Source: Paraburkholderia acidipaludis NBRC 101816
GTDB lineage: Bacteria; Pseudomonadota; Gammaproteobacteria; Burkholderiales; Burkholderiaceae
Direction: 5' to 3'
Length of the DNA stretch: 64,000 nt
Assembly (NCBI RefSeq): GCF_000684975.1
Contig: NZ_BAXZ01000005.1
Span: 248,001-312,000 of the forward strand
Below are positions 51,947-60,832 of this stretch, piece by piece. The position numbers and the translations under genes are program-made. Positions within the stretch are counted from its first letter, which is position 1. Every line of letters begins with the position of its first letter. The notes beneath the pieces are model-generated. The model did no database searches, was not told the DNA's origin, and saw only the letters and a program-made list of their open reading frames with translations.

Positions 51947-52531
51947 TCAGGGCGTGTCGCACCATGCGATCACGTCGTCGACGTAGTCGGCGAATTCGCT
52001 GATACCGTGGTCACTGCCCTCGATCAGCCGCGCGGGCACGCCCGCGTAGTGCGCGAGCATTTCGCGATAGTCGAGCACCTCGTCGCCGGTGGCGGCCATC
52101 AGCCAGTAGCGCTCGGGACGCGTCACGCGCGCGACCGCCAGCGCGCGCAGTTCGTCCAGATGCCGCGGTTCGACGACGATGTTGCCGCCGCCATGCCAGA
52201 GCGGCTGCTCGCCGAGATACTTCGAGAGATCGCGGTCCGGCACCACGGCCGGATTGAGCAGCACGGCGCGCCAGCCGTGCTTTTCGGCGAGATGCGTCGC
52301 GAAATAGCCGCCAAGCGAGCTGCCGATCAGCGTGACACGCTCGCCCGCCTGCATACGCCCGGCTCGCGCGCCGATTTCGCGCTCGGCCAGTGCGATCGCC
52401 TCGAGCGGCGAGACCGGCAGCGTCGGGCAGAGCCATTCGCCGGCGCGCCCCAGAACGTCGAGGCGCGCCGCGAGCAGCCGCGCCTTGAACGACTGCGGCG
52501 ACGAGCGAAAGCCGTGCAGATAGACGATCAC
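51947..52531 (-). CDS. YqiA-type alpha/beta-fold esterase
   Basis: A 194-residue alpha/beta hydrolase. VIVYLHGFRSSPQSFKA holds the oxyanion region, LIGSSLGGYFATHLAEK the nucleophilic serine, MAATGDEVLDY the acid and EGSDHGISEFADYVDD the histidine. This matches the YqiA/YcfP family of small esterases. The start is GTG 52531 in a GTGA overlap with the mpl stop codon, so translation is probably coupled to mpl. The natural ester substrate is unknown. Confidence 0.87.
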   Translation of the reverse strand: MIVYLHGFRSSPQSFKARLLAARLDVLGRAGEWLCPTLPVSPLEAIALAEREIGARAGRMQAGERVTLIGSSLGGYFATHLAEKHGWRAVLLNPAVVPDRDLSKYLGEQPLWHGGGNIVVEPRHLDELRALAVARVTRPERYWLMAATGDEVLDYREMLAHYAGVPARLIEGSDHGISEFADYVDDVIAWCDTP

Positions 52532-53919
52532 GCAGCGCTCCGTGCCGAGAGCGCGTCCAGCAACTTCTGATGCACGCCGCCGAAGCCGCCGTTGCTCATG
52601 ACGAGCACCTGGTCGCCGGGGCGCGCGGCGGCCACCACCGCTTTCACCAAGGCGTCGAGGTCGTGGAACGCGTGCGCCTTCTCGCCAAGCGGCGCAAGCG
52701 CGCTCGCCAGATCCCAGCCGAGTGCATCCTTGCCGGCCGATGCGCCATAGCCGAACACGAGATCGGCGTCGGCGAGGCTCGCGGGCAACTGAGCCTTCAT
52801 CACGCCGAGCTTCATCGTGTTCGAGCGCGGCTCCAGCACGGCGAGGATGCGGGTATGGTCGCGTCCTACGCGCGTGCGCAAGCCGGCGATCGTCGTCTCG
52901 ACCGCGGTGGGATGATGCGCGAAATCGTCGTAGACGGTCACGCCGTCCACGCTGCCGCGCACTTCCATGCGGCGCTTCACGTTGCGAAAACCCGCAAGCG
53001 ACTGGGCCGCCTGCGCGGGCGGCACGCCGACACTGCGCGCGGCCGCAATCGCCGCGAGCGCGTTCTGACGGTTGTGCTCGCCCTGAATCTGCCAGTCCAC
53101 CACGCCCGCGCGCGCGCTGTTGTGATACACCGCGAAACGCTCGTCGACGGGCGTGCCGTCCTCGGCGGGCAGCGCCTGCCAGCCGCCTGCCACGCCAAAG
53201 CGCTCGACTTCGCTCCACACGCCGCGCGTGAGCACGCGCTCGAGCGCGTCCGAGCGCCCGTTCGTCACGATGCGGCCGACACCGGGAATCGTGCGCACGA
53301 GGTGATGGAACTGCGTTTCGATGGCGGCGAGATCGGGAAAGATGTCGGCGTGATCGTATTCGAGGTTGTTCAGCACGGCTGTACGCGGCCGGTAGTGGAC
53401 GAACTTCGAGCGCTTGTCGAAGAAAGCCGTGTCGTACTCGTCGGCTTCGATCACGAAGAAGCTCGAATCGGTGAGACGCGCCGACACGCCGAAATTGAGC
53501 GGCACCCCGCCGATCAGGAAGCCCGGATTCATTCCGGCGTCTTCCAGCAGCCACGTGAGCATCGAGCTCGTGGTGGTCTTGCCGTGCGTGCCCGCCACCG
53601 CGAGCACCCACTTGTCGCGCAGCACGTGCTCGCCCAGCCACTGCGGCCCCGATGTATACGGCAGGCCGCGATTGAGGATCTCCTCCATCAGCGGATTGCC
53701 GCGCGAAACGACGTTGCCGATCACATAGAGATCGGGATTCAGTTCGACCTGGCTCGCGTCGTAGCCCTCGATCAGGCGGATGCCCTGCGCTTCGAGCTGG
53801 GTGCTCATCGGCGGATAGACCCCCGCGTCGCAGCCGGTCACGGTATGGCCCGCGCTGCGCGCGAGCACGGCAAGACCGCCCATGAACGTACCGCAGATGC
53901 CGAGGATATGGATGTGCAT
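52528..53919 (-). CDS. mpl: UDP-N-acetylmuramate:L-alanyl-gamma-D-glutamyl-meso-diaminopimelate ligase
   Basis: Mpl reattaches the recovered murein tripeptide to UDP-MurNAc in peptidoglycan recycling. The 463-residue Mur-ligase protein starts MHIHILGICGTFMGGLAVLA. The ATP loop is AVAGTHGKTTTSSMLTWLL, followed by VIEADEYDTAFFDKRSKFVH (a motif typical of Mpl rather than MurC) and YDDFAHHPTAVETTIAGLR. It therefore uses UDP-MurNAc, the product of the amgK-murU route encoded earlier in the window. ATG 53919 is preferred to 53937. It overlaps the YqiA-like gene by 4 bp. Confidence 0.95.
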   Translation of the reverse strand: MHIHILGICGTFMGGLAVLARSAGHTVTGCDAGVYPPMSTQLEAQGIRLIEGYDASQVELNPDLYVIGNVVSRGNPLMEEILNRGLPYTSGPQWLGEHVLRDKWVLAVAGTHGKTTTSSMLTWLLEDAGMNPGFLIGGVPLNFGVSARLTDSSFFVIEADEYDTAFFDKRSKFVHYRPRTAVLNNLEYDHADIFPDLAAIETQFHHLVRTIPGVGRIVTNGRSDALERVLTRGVWSEVERFGVAGGWQALPAEDGTPVDERFAVYHNSARAGVVDWQIQGEHNRQNALAAIAAARSVGVPPAQAAQSLAGFRNVKRRMEVRGSVDGVTVYDDFAHHPTAVETTIAGLRTRVGRDHTRILAVLEPRSNTMKLGVMKAQLPASLADADLVFGYGASAGKDALGWDLASALAPLGEKAHAFHDLDALVKAVVAAARPGDQVLVMSNGGFGGVHQKLLDALSARSAA

Positions 53920-54128
53920 AAGCCTTGCGCGCCGCACGGGCGCCGAAAAACGGGTTATCGGGTTGCCGGGGGGTTGCCGGAATCAGGAGGCGCGAAGACG
54001 GCGGCGTGCGCCGCCGAAGCAAAGAACGGTATTGTACCCGAGGCGCCCCGCGCGTTTTCCGCGCAGCCGCCCAAGCCCGGCGCCTTGCACCGCGAAGGCC
54101 GGGAGACATTCTCTAGTATGATTCGAAG

Positions 54129-54794
54129 ATGGTTCGCAGATCACATTTCGATCCGCAACGCGTGCGCGAGGAAATCGCCATCGCGGCAGCACGGATGATC
54201 GCCGAGGACGGCCTCGACTACGCAACGGCCAAGCGCAAGGCAGCGCGGCAGGTCGTGGGGGAAACGCGCATCGAAGGCACCTGGCTGCCCGATAACGATC
54301 AGATCGAAGAAGAGATCCGCGAATATCAGGCCCTGTTTCAGGGAGAAAGCCAGCCGGCCGTGCTGCGGCACCTGCGCGAGATCGCGCTCGACTGGATGAA
54401 GCGGCTCGAAGCCTTCAACCCGTTCGTGACGGGCGCGGTGCTCAACGGCACGGCGGGCGAGCACTCCGACATCCACTTGCAGATCTTCTGCGACAACCCC
54501 AAAGACGTCGCCATCTGGCTCCTGAATGCGAATGTGCAGTACGACGTATCGGAGACCCGCCATTTCGCCGCACGCGGTTACGTGGAAACGTTGAGCTTCA
54601 TCTACAAGGTTTCGCGTGACGGGGAGCCGGTGGGCATCCATGTCGCGCTCTACGATACCGACGACCTGCGCGGCGCTGTCCGCGCCGACGCGCGCGGGCG
54701 CCTCGCCCGCGCGAACGCGCAGGCGCTGCAGGCCTTGATCGACCAAAGCGACCAAAGCGACGAAGACAACGAAAGCGGCGGTGCGGCTTCCTGA
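54129..54794 (+). CDS. Protein of unknown function with a nucleotidyltransferase-like motif
   Basis: A 221-residue protein I do not recognise by name. Residues 1-50 are helical and basic (REEIAIAAARMIAEDG, KRKAARQVVGETR) and could bind nucleic acid. Residues 102-117, GAVLNGTAGEHSDIHL, resemble the G-S/T, D-x-D/E signature of the MNT-type nucleotidyltransferase superfamily, but the second acidic residue is His116. The C-terminus is Asp/Gln/Ser-rich. It diverges from mpl across 209 bp and precedes the TlpA-like gene. The nucleotidyltransferase fold is an inference, and the altered motif would suggest a non-catalytic member. Confidence 0.8.
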   Translation: MVRRSHFDPQRVREEIAIAAARMIAEDGLDYATAKRKAARQVVGETRIEGTWLPDNDQIEEEIREYQALFQGESQPAVLRHLREIALDWMKRLEAFNPFVTGAVLNGTAGEHSDIHLQIFCDNPKDVAIWLLNANVQYDVSETRHFAARGYVETLSFIYKVSRDGEPVGIHVALYDTDDLRGAVRADARGRLARANAQALQALIDQSDQSDEDNESGGAAS

Positions 54795-54845
54795 GCCATG
54801 TTTCACCCTTCATTCAACCAGCACGATCAACGGAAAAGCGCAGCG

Positions 54846-55397
54846 ATGAACACGAAGCGGATTCTGGCCGGCCTCGCAGTTGCGGCGGTGGCCGCCGGCG
54901 GCGGCATTCTGGCGGGGCATTGGGCCAGCGGCGGCGATACGGGAACGGCCGATGCGGCGTCGGTCCCGGGCAAGCAGGACGCCGTCGGCCAGCTCTGGAC
55001 GGCGGCCGTCACGACGCCCGACGGCAAGCCCAAGTCGCTCGCGCTCTATAAGGGCCGGCCGATCGTCGTGAACTTCTGGGCTTCGTGGTGCGGTCCGTGC
55101 GTCGAGGAGATGCCGGAACTCTCGGCGCTACAGCGCGAGTACGCGAAGAAGGGCATCCAGTTCGTGGGTCTTGGCGTCGATTCGAGCGCGAACATCAAGA
55201 CCTTCCTCCAGAAAGTGCACGTGGACTACCCCGTCTATGTCGCCGGCTTCGGCGGCGCCGACGTTGCCCGCGCGTTCGGCAACACGGCGGGCGGCCTGCC
55301 TTACACGGTCGTAATCGACGCGAACGGCAATGTACGCGCGACAAAATTAGGCCAAATCAAGCCGGACGAACTTCGCCGAACCCTTGACGCACTTTGA
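54846..55397 (+). CDS. TlpA-like membrane-anchored thioredoxin
   Basis: A 183-residue protein with an N-terminal helix (about residues 5-25) that anchors it in the inner membrane or acts as a signal. A periplasmic thioredoxin fold follows. The redox motif WCGPC (C82, C85) lies in VVNFWASWCGPCVEEMPEL, and GGLPYTVVIDANG contains the cis-proline. Such TlpA/ResA-like proteins reduce disulfides in cytochrome c or other periplasmic targets; the target here is unknown. ATG 54846 has GGAAAAG about 8 nt upstream and is preferred to 54798. Confidence 0.9.
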   Translation: MNTKRILAGLAVAAVAAGGGILAGHWASGGDTGTADAASVPGKQDAVGQLWTAAVTTPDGKPKSLALYKGRPIVVNFWASWCGPCVEEMPELSALQREYAKKGIQFVGLGVDSSANIKTFLQKVHVDYPVYVAGFGGADVARAFGNTAGGLPYTVVIDANGNVRATKLGQIKPDELRRTLDAL

Positions 55398-55590
55398 CGC
55401 CGTGGAATATTTGACCGGAACTTAACACCCGTATTGTTCTTTTTGTCGCAGAATTTACGGCTTTTGACGGAAGATCGACGATTCCGCCGGGTTTCGGGCT
55501 AACTAGGGGCCATATCACCTGCTCGGAAAACTAGACAAATTTCTCTAATCGGCGATAAAGTTCGCGCAACTCCACGGAAATGAAGCGACC

Positions 55591-56043
55591 ATGACGCGAC
55601 TGCTGGTTCTGCACGGCCCCAACCTCAATCTTCTCGGCACCCGGGAACCCGAGGTGTATGGGCGCGTGACACTCCCGCAGATCGATCAGGCGCTGGCCGA
55701 CCGCGCCGCGGACGCAGGCGTCGACTTGGCGACGTTCCAGAGCAATCACGAAGGCGCTCTCGTCGACCGCATCCAGGCCGCGCGCGCGGAAGCCACCGAT
55801 TTCATCCTGATCAACCCGGCGGCGTACACGCACACCAGCGTGGCGATCCGGGACGCACTGGCTGGCGTCGGCATTCCGTTCGTCGAGATTCACCTGTCCA
55901 ACGTGCATCGCCGCGAGACCTTCCGGCATCACTCGTATTTCTCCGACCAGGCCGAAGGCGTCATCTGCGGCCTCGGCTGGAAAGGCTATCTGTACGCCCT
56001 CGAATACGCGCTCGACCGGCTCGCCGCCGGCAAGCGCGCCTGA
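55591..56043 (+). CDS. aroQ: Type II 3-dehydroquinate dehydratase
   Basis: AroQ dehydrates 3-dehydroquinate to 3-dehydroshikimate, the step before AroE. The 150-residue protein is of the dodecameric type II. VLHGPNLNLLGTREPEVYG carries the catalytic Arg18 and Tyr23, NPAAYTHTSVAIRDAL and EIHLSNVHRRETFRHHS follow with the active-site histidine. It lies 193 bp after the TlpA-like gene and 114 bp before accB, a typical beta-proteobacterial order. The AT-rich stretch at 55400-55470, with several TTGAC elements, may hold the promoter of the aroQ-accBC unit. Confidence 0.97.
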   Translation: MTRLLVLHGPNLNLLGTREPEVYGRVTLPQIDQALADRAADAGVDLATFQSNHEGALVDRIQAARAEATDFILINPAAYTHTSVAIRDALAGVGIPFVEIHLSNVHRRETFRHHSYFSDQAEGVICGLGWKGYLYALEYALDRLAAGKRA

Positions 56044-56157
56044 TTCGCGGGTCGCGCGGGTGGGCCGGCCGAAACATTCGGACAGCAAGACAGACAACAC
56101 CAATCCCGTGCCGGGGCCCACGCCCCCGGCACCTCACGTATTCAAAGGGGCTGCACC

Positions 56158-56622
56158 ATGGATCTACGTAAGCTGAAGACTCTGATCGACCTCGTCTCCG
56201 AATCGGGCATCTCGGAACTCGAAGTCACCGAGGGCGAAGGCAAGGTGCGTATCGTCAAGAACGCGCCGCCGGTTTACGTCCAGCCGGCGGCCGCGCAATA
56301 CGCCGCCCCGGTCGCGGCCCCGCTCGCAGCGCCCGGCCACGGCGCCGAAGCAGCCGCCCCTGCCGCCGCCGCACCCGCGGTCCCGCAGGGCCACGTCGTG
56401 ACCTCGCCGATGGTCGGCACGTTCTACCGCGCACCGTCGCCGGGCGCCGACCCGTTCGTCCAGGTCGGCGATACGGTCAAGGAAGGCCAGACGCTGTGCA
56501 TCATCGAAGCGATGAAGCTGCTCAACGAAATCGAGTCGGACGTGGCCGGCGTGGTCAAGGAGATCCTCGTCGACAACGGCCAGGCCGTCGAATACGGTCA
56601 GCCGCTGTACGTGATCGCCTAA
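56158..56622 (+). CDS. accB: Biotin carboxyl carrier protein of acetyl-CoA carboxylase
   Basis: AccB carries the carboxylated biotin between AccC and the carboxyltransferase at the first step of fatty-acid synthesis. The 154-residue protein has an N-terminal multimerising region (MDLRKLKTLIDLVSESGISE), an Ala/Pro linker (about 42-78) and a biotinyl domain with the acceptor K120 in CIIEAMKLLNEIES. The thumb-type PGADPFVQVGD insertion marks the bacterial BCCP class. accC follows after 21 bp. Confidence 0.97.
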   Translation: MDLRKLKTLIDLVSESGISELEVTEGEGKVRIVKNAPPVYVQPAAAQYAAPVAAPLAAPGHGAEAAAPAAAAPAVPQGHVVTSPMVGTFYRAPSPGADPFVQVGDTVKEGQTLCIIEAMKLLNEIESDVAGVVKEILVDNGQAVEYGQPLYVIA

Positions 56623-56643
56623 GGCCGGGGGCGCATACCCACC

Positions 56644-58011
56644 ATGTTTGAAAAAATCCTCATTGCCAACCGTGGCGAAATCGCGCTCCGTATCCAGCGC
56701 GCCTGCCGCGAGCTCGGCGTCAAGACGGTCGTCGTCTACTCGGAAGCCGACAAGGAAGCCAAGTACGTAAAGCTCGCCGACGAGGCGGTCTGCATCGGCC
56801 CGGCTCCGTCGAACCTGAGCTACCTCAACATGCCGGCGCTGATCAGCGCGGCCGAAGTCACCGACGCCGAGGCGATCCACCCCGGCTACGGCTTCCTCTC
56901 CGAAAACGCGGACTTCGCCGAGCGCGTCGAGCAATCGGGCTTCACGTTCATCGGCCCGCGCCCGGAAACGATCCGCATGATGGGCGACAAGGTCACGGCG
57001 AAGCAGACGATGATCAAGACCGGCGTGCCCTGCGTGCCGGGCTCCGAAGGCGCACTGCCCGATGATCCGAAAGAAATCGTGAAGATCGCGCGCACGATCG
57101 GCTACCCCGTCATCATCAAGGCTTCAGGTGGCGGCGGCGGTCGCGGCATGCGCGTGGTGCACACGGAAGCGGCGCTCGTGAACGCGGTCAACATGACGAA
57201 GGAAGAAGCGGGCCGCGCCTTCGGCAACCCGCAGGTGTACATGGAGAAGTACCTCGAGAATCCGCGTCACATCGAGATTCAGGTGCTCTCCGACTCGTTC
57301 AAGAACGCCGTCTGGCTCGGCGAGCGCGACTGCTCGATGCAGCGCCGCCACCAGAAGGTGATCGAGGAAGCACCGGCGCCGGGCATCGCGCGCCGCCTGC
57401 TCGACCGCATCGGCGACCGCTGCGCCGACGCCTGCAAGAAGATGGGCTACCTCGGCGCGGGCACGTTCGAATTCCTGTATGAGAACGGCGAGTTCTACTT
57501 CATCGAGATGAACACGCGCGTACAGGTCGAGCACCCGGTCACGGAATTGATCACCGGCATCGACATCGTGCAGGAGCAGATCCGCATCGCCGCCGGCGAA
57601 AAGCTCTCGTTCCGCCAGCGCGACATCCAGTTGAAGGGCCACGCGATCGAGTGCCGCATCAACGCGGAAGATCCGTTCAAGTTCACGCCGTCGCCGGGGC
57701 GCCTCACGTCGTGGCACATGCCGGGCGGCCCTGGCGTGCGCGTCGACTCGCACGCCTACAACGGCTACTTCGTGCCGCCGAACTACGATTCGATGATCGG
57801 CAAGCTGATCACCTACGGCGCGACGCGCGAGCAGGCGATTCAGCGCATGCGCATCGCGCTCTCGGAAATGGTGGTGGAAGGCATTTCGACCAACATTCCG
57901 CTGCACCGCGAGCTGATGCTGGACGCGAAGTTCGTCGAAGGCGGCACGAGCATTCACTACCTCGAAAGCCGTCTGGCCGAGCGTCAGGCTGTGAAGAAGG
58001 ACGAAGCGTAA
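56644..58011 (+). CDS. accC: Biotin carboxylase subunit of acetyl-CoA carboxylase
   Basis: AccC carboxylates biotin on AccB with ATP and bicarbonate. The 455-residue protein is of standard length. It begins MFEKILIANRGEIALRIQRA, has the ATP-grasp glycine loop IKASGGGGGRGMRVV, RDCSMQRRHQKVIEEAPAPG, and the catalytic EMNTRVQVEHPVTE and RINAEDP segments. It is co-transcribed with accB (21 bp apart) and followed by prmA after only 3 bp. Confidence 0.98.
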   Translation: MFEKILIANRGEIALRIQRACRELGVKTVVVYSEADKEAKYVKLADEAVCIGPAPSNLSYLNMPALISAAEVTDAEAIHPGYGFLSENADFAERVEQSGFTFIGPRPETIRMMGDKVTAKQTMIKTGVPCVPGSEGALPDDPKEIVKIARTIGYPVIIKASGGGGGRGMRVVHTEAALVNAVNMTKEEAGRAFGNPQVYMEKYLENPRHIEIQVLSDSFKNAVWLGERDCSMQRRHQKVIEEAPAPGIARRLLDRIGDRCADACKKMGYLGAGTFEFLYENGEFYFIEMNTRVQVEHPVTELITGIDIVQEQIRIAAGEKLSFRQRDIQLKGHAIECRINAEDPFKFTPSPGRLTSWHMPGGPGVRVDSHAYNGYFVPPNYDSMIGKLITYGATREQAIQRMRIALSEMVVEGISTNIPLHRELMLDAKFVEGGTSIHYLESRLAERQAVKKDEA

Positions 58012-58014
58012 TTC

Positions 58015-58911
58015 ATGAGCTATCGGGAACTGATCGTCGAGCTTGAACGAGACCGCGCGGAAGAACTCTCCGACGCGCTGATCGAACTCGGCGCGCTGTC
58101 GGTGTCGGTGGAAGACGCCGACGCCGACACCCCCGACGAGCAGCCGCTCTTCGGCGAGCCCGGGCTCACGCCCGAGCGCACTGCGTGGCAGCATTCGCGC
58201 GTGGTCGCACTGATCGGCGACGACCAGGATCCGGCCGTGCTGCTCGCGGCGGCTGCAAACGAACTCGGCCTCACCGAGACGCCGAAGTTCTCGCTGCGCG
58301 AAGTCGAGGAGCAGGACTGGGTGCGCCTCACGCAATCCCAGTTCGAGCCGATCCCGATCGGCAAGCGCATCTGGGTCGTGCCGTCATGGCATGACGCGCC
58401 CGATCCCGACGCGCTCGTGCTCGAACTCGACCCGGGTCTTGCCTTCGGCACCGGCAGCCATCCCACCACGCGCCTGTGCATGGAATGGCTCGAAGAGCAC
58501 GTGAAGCCGGGTAGCTCGCTGCTCGACTATGGCTGCGGCTCGGGCATCCTCGCGATCCTCGCGAAGAAGTGCGGCGCCGCCCCCGTGATCGGCATCGACA
58601 TCGACCCGCAGGCCGTCGAATCGGCACGGCACAACAGCGAACGCAATCGCGCCGAGGTCGCCTACGGCCTGCCCGACGACTGCCCGCCGGGCGAGTTCGA
58701 CATCGTCGTCGCGAACATCCTCTCGAATCCGCTCAAGCTGATGGCCTCGATGCTCTCCTCGCGCGTGAAGCCGGGCGGGCGCCTCGCGCTCTCGGGCATC
58801 CTCGCGCGCCAGGCCGAGGAAGTCGCCCGGGTGTACGAACGCTGGATCGACATCGCGGTATGGCGCGAACACGAAGGCTGGGTCTGCCTCGCGGGTACGC
58901 GGCGCGGCTAG
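58015..58911 (+). CDS. prmA: Ribosomal protein L11 methyltransferase
   Basis: PrmA trimethylates ribosomal protein L11 with S-adenosylmethionine. The 298-residue protein has the small N-terminal L11-recognition domain (SYRELIVELERDRAEELSDA), a linker, and a Rossmann methyltransferase domain with FGTGSHPTTRLCMEWLE, LLDYGCGSGILAILAKK and VANILSNPLKLMASML. It begins 3 bp after accC, so it is probably on the same transcript, and is followed by a DUF3426 gene. Confidence 0.97.
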   Translation: MSYRELIVELERDRAEELSDALIELGALSVSVEDADADTPDEQPLFGEPGLTPERTAWQHSRVVALIGDDQDPAVLLAAAANELGLTETPKFSLREVEEQDWVRLTQSQFEPIPIGKRIWVVPSWHDAPDPDALVLELDPGLAFGTGSHPTTRLCMEWLEEHVKPGSSLLDYGCGSGILAILAKKCGAAPVIGIDIDPQAVESARHNSERNRAEVAYGLPDDCPPGEFDIVVANILSNPLKLMASMLSSRVKPGGRLALSGILARQAEEVARVYERWIDIAVWREHEGWVCLAGTRRG

Positions 58912-58965
58912 CCGCCGATTGCCAGTAGAATGGCGGGTATCGCCAACCTCCCGGTCCCGGCCCAC

Positions 58966-60129
58966 ATGCTCCTGGCAACGCGCTGCCCTTTCTGCGAATC
59001 CGTCTTCCGTGTTCAGCCCGCGCAGCTTGCCGCGCGCCGCGGCCTCGTGCGCTGCGGTCATTGCAGGGAGACATTCGACGCATCGGGCAGCCTGTTCGAG
59101 CTCACCGAGGGCGGGGACTTCGCAAGCGCCGTGCCTGTCGGCGCCGACGTCGCAGCGGGCATCGTGGCATCCGCGCCCGCTTCCGCCTCGCCCGCTTCCG
59201 CCTCGCCCGATTTTCCCGCGCACGCCCCGGCGGCACCCGCTGCCGCGCCCGATTTCTCGGCCAGCGCGTGGGACCCGTGGGCGCCGCGCCCCGACAGCCG
59301 TATCGACCCGGACCTGCAATACAACGCCGAGCACCTGCCGCGCGCCGGAGCGATGCCCGCGGCTACGCCCGGCGGCGAATCGAATACCGGCCGCCATGAC
59401 GAGCCGACACTCGCGGCGCCCCCGCCGCGTGCCGAGCCGGCTGCTCAATGGCGGCGCGTAGAACCCGACCTCAGCGAGCCCACCCTTTCGGCGAACGAAG
59501 CAGCGGCGGCGGCGATGAACGATCCCGAGCCGGTGTTCTCGCGCAATCCTGCTGCCGCGGCCGCCGCGCCCGCGTTTAGCGCGCTCTCGCCGAACGACGG
59601 CGCCGAGCCCTTCGCCGTGACGCGGGAAGCGCCCGCACGAGCGCCGCGCCACATAGGCTGGCGCATCCTGGGCAGCCTGCTCGCGCTCATGCTGCTGGCT
59701 CTGCTGGCCGCCCAGCTCGCCTGGTGGCTGCGCGAAACCGTGATGGTCTACTGGCCCGGCTCGCAGTCGCTCTATGTCGAGGCCTGCGAACAGCTCGGCT
59801 GCCGTGTGCAGCCGCCGCGCGACATCGACGGCCTGCAGGTGGAGCCGTCCGATCTGCGCCAGGTCGACGACCCGCACCACCTCGAGCTGAAGGTGCCGCT
59901 ACGCAATCATTTCAGCGTGCCGCTGGCGTACCCGGCCATCGAGCTCACGCTGCTCGACCGCCAGAACAACGTGGTCGTGCGCCGCGTGCTGTGGCCGCAG
60001 GACTATGTTCCGCCCGGCACGCGCATCGACGCCGGACTGCCCGCGCGCACCACGCAGACGATGATCGTGCGGCTCGATACCGGCAGCGTCGTCGCGTCGA
60101 ACTTCCGCATCGAGATCTTCTATCCCTGA
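58966..60129 (+). CDS. Zinc-ribbon (MJ0042) and DUF3426 membrane protein
   Basis: A protein of about 387 residues. The N-terminal zinc ribbon has CPFC at 7-10 and CGHC at 30-33. A long Ala/Pro-rich disordered region, a membrane helix near 225-248 and a C-terminal DUF3426 beta domain (VEACEQLGCRVQPPRDIDGL, VPLAYPAIELTLLDRQNNVV) follow. The function is unknown; the topology suggests a cytoplasmic zinc ribbon tied to a periplasmic beta domain. ATG 58966 (MLLATRCPFCESVF) puts the ribbon at the N-terminus; an in-frame ATG at 58930 would add 12 residues. It follows prmA as usual in this family of bacteria. Confidence 0.88.
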   Translation: MLLATRCPFCESVFRVQPAQLAARRGLVRCGHCRETFDASGSLFELTEGGDFASAVPVGADVAAGIVASAPASASPASASPDFPAHAPAAPAAAPDFSASAWDPWAPRPDSRIDPDLQYNAEHLPRAGAMPAATPGGESNTGRHDEPTLAAPPPRAEPAAQWRRVEPDLSEPTLSANEAAAAAMNDPEPVFSRNPAAAAAAPAFSALSPNDGAEPFAVTREAPARAPRHIGWRILGSLLALMLLALLAAQLAWWLRETVMVYWPGSQSLYVEACEQLGCRVQPPRDIDGLQVEPSDLRQVDDPHHLELKVPLRNHFSVPLAYPAIELTLLDRQNNVVVRRVLWPQDYVPPGTRIDAGLPARTTQTMIVRLDTGSVVASNFRIEIFYP

Positions 60130-60235
60130 CGCCCGTTTCGTTTGCGGCGCCGTCTGCGGGCGGCCCGCGCGTTCCCTGTGTCCGGCACGGCCGGACGCGC
60201 TTCTCACCACACTATGAATTCCCGGAGAGCACATC

Positions 60236-60736
60236 ATGAGTCAAGTTACGCTGGGTGGTAACCCGATCGACGTTGCAGGCACGTTTCCGTCGGTCGGCCA
60301 GAAGGCGCCGGCGTTCTCGCTCGTCGGCAAGGATCTGAAGCCCGTCTCGCTCGCCGACTTCGCCGGCAAGCGCAAGGTGCTGAACATCGTCCCGAGCCTC
60401 GACACGCCGGTCTGCGCCACCTCGACCCGCAAGTTCAACGAAAGCGCCGGCAAGCTCGACAACACGGTCGTCGTGGTCGTCTCGGGCGACCTGCCGTTCG
60501 CCGCTTCGCGCTTCTGCTCGACCGAAGGCATCGAGAACGTCGTCACGGCCTCGACCTTCCGCGGCCATGACTTCGCCCAGGCCTACGGCGTGGACGTGAC
60601 GAGCGGCCCGCTCGCCGGCCTCACCGCGCGCGCGGTGGTCGTGCTCGACGCGAACGACAACGTCGTCTACGCCGAGCGCGTGGGCGAAATCAAGAACGAA
60701 CCGAACTACGACGCTGCCCTCGCAGCCCTGAAGTAA
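60236..60736 (+). CDS. tpx: Thiol peroxidase (Tpx)
   Basis: A 166-residue atypical two-cysteine peroxiredoxin that reduces lipid and other hydroperoxides with thioredoxin. Peroxidatic Cys60 lies in VPSLDTPVCATSTRKFNE and resolving Cys94 in AASRFCSTEGIENV, the 34-residue spacing of Tpx enzymes. The start MSQVTLGGNPIDVAG has GGAGAG about 8 nt upstream. Upstream lies DUF3426 (106 bp) and downstream the PfkB-type kinase (96 bp). Confidence 0.97.
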   Translation: MSQVTLGGNPIDVAGTFPSVGQKAPAFSLVGKDLKPVSLADFAGKRKVLNIVPSLDTPVCATSTRKFNESAGKLDNTVVVVVSGDLPFAASRFCSTEGIENVVTASTFRGHDFAQAYGVDVTSGPLAGLTARAVVVLDANDNVVYAERVGEIKNEPNYDAALAALK

Positions 60737-60832
60737 TCCGGCGTTCGCGCGCGCTGCGGCGCGCGCCTGCCGTTCCTGCTTCTCTCGCGCTTTTTCCCGC
60801 TTCTTTACCTTACGCATTACAGGAACCCAGCC

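Noticed and set aside
52532..54109. Very long minus-strand open frame upstream of the YqiA-like protein
   Set aside because: It is an alternative frame of mpl; only the part from GTG 52531 encodes the hydrolase.
55411..55437. TTGACC and TATTGT upstream of aroQ as a sigma-70 promoter
   Set aside because: The spacing is only 15 bp and several other TTGAC elements lie nearby, so no single promoter can be named.
60747..60766. GCGCGCGC hairpin after tpx as a terminator
   Set aside because: The stem is a simple GC alternation with no adjacent T-run; it may be chance in this GC-rich DNA.
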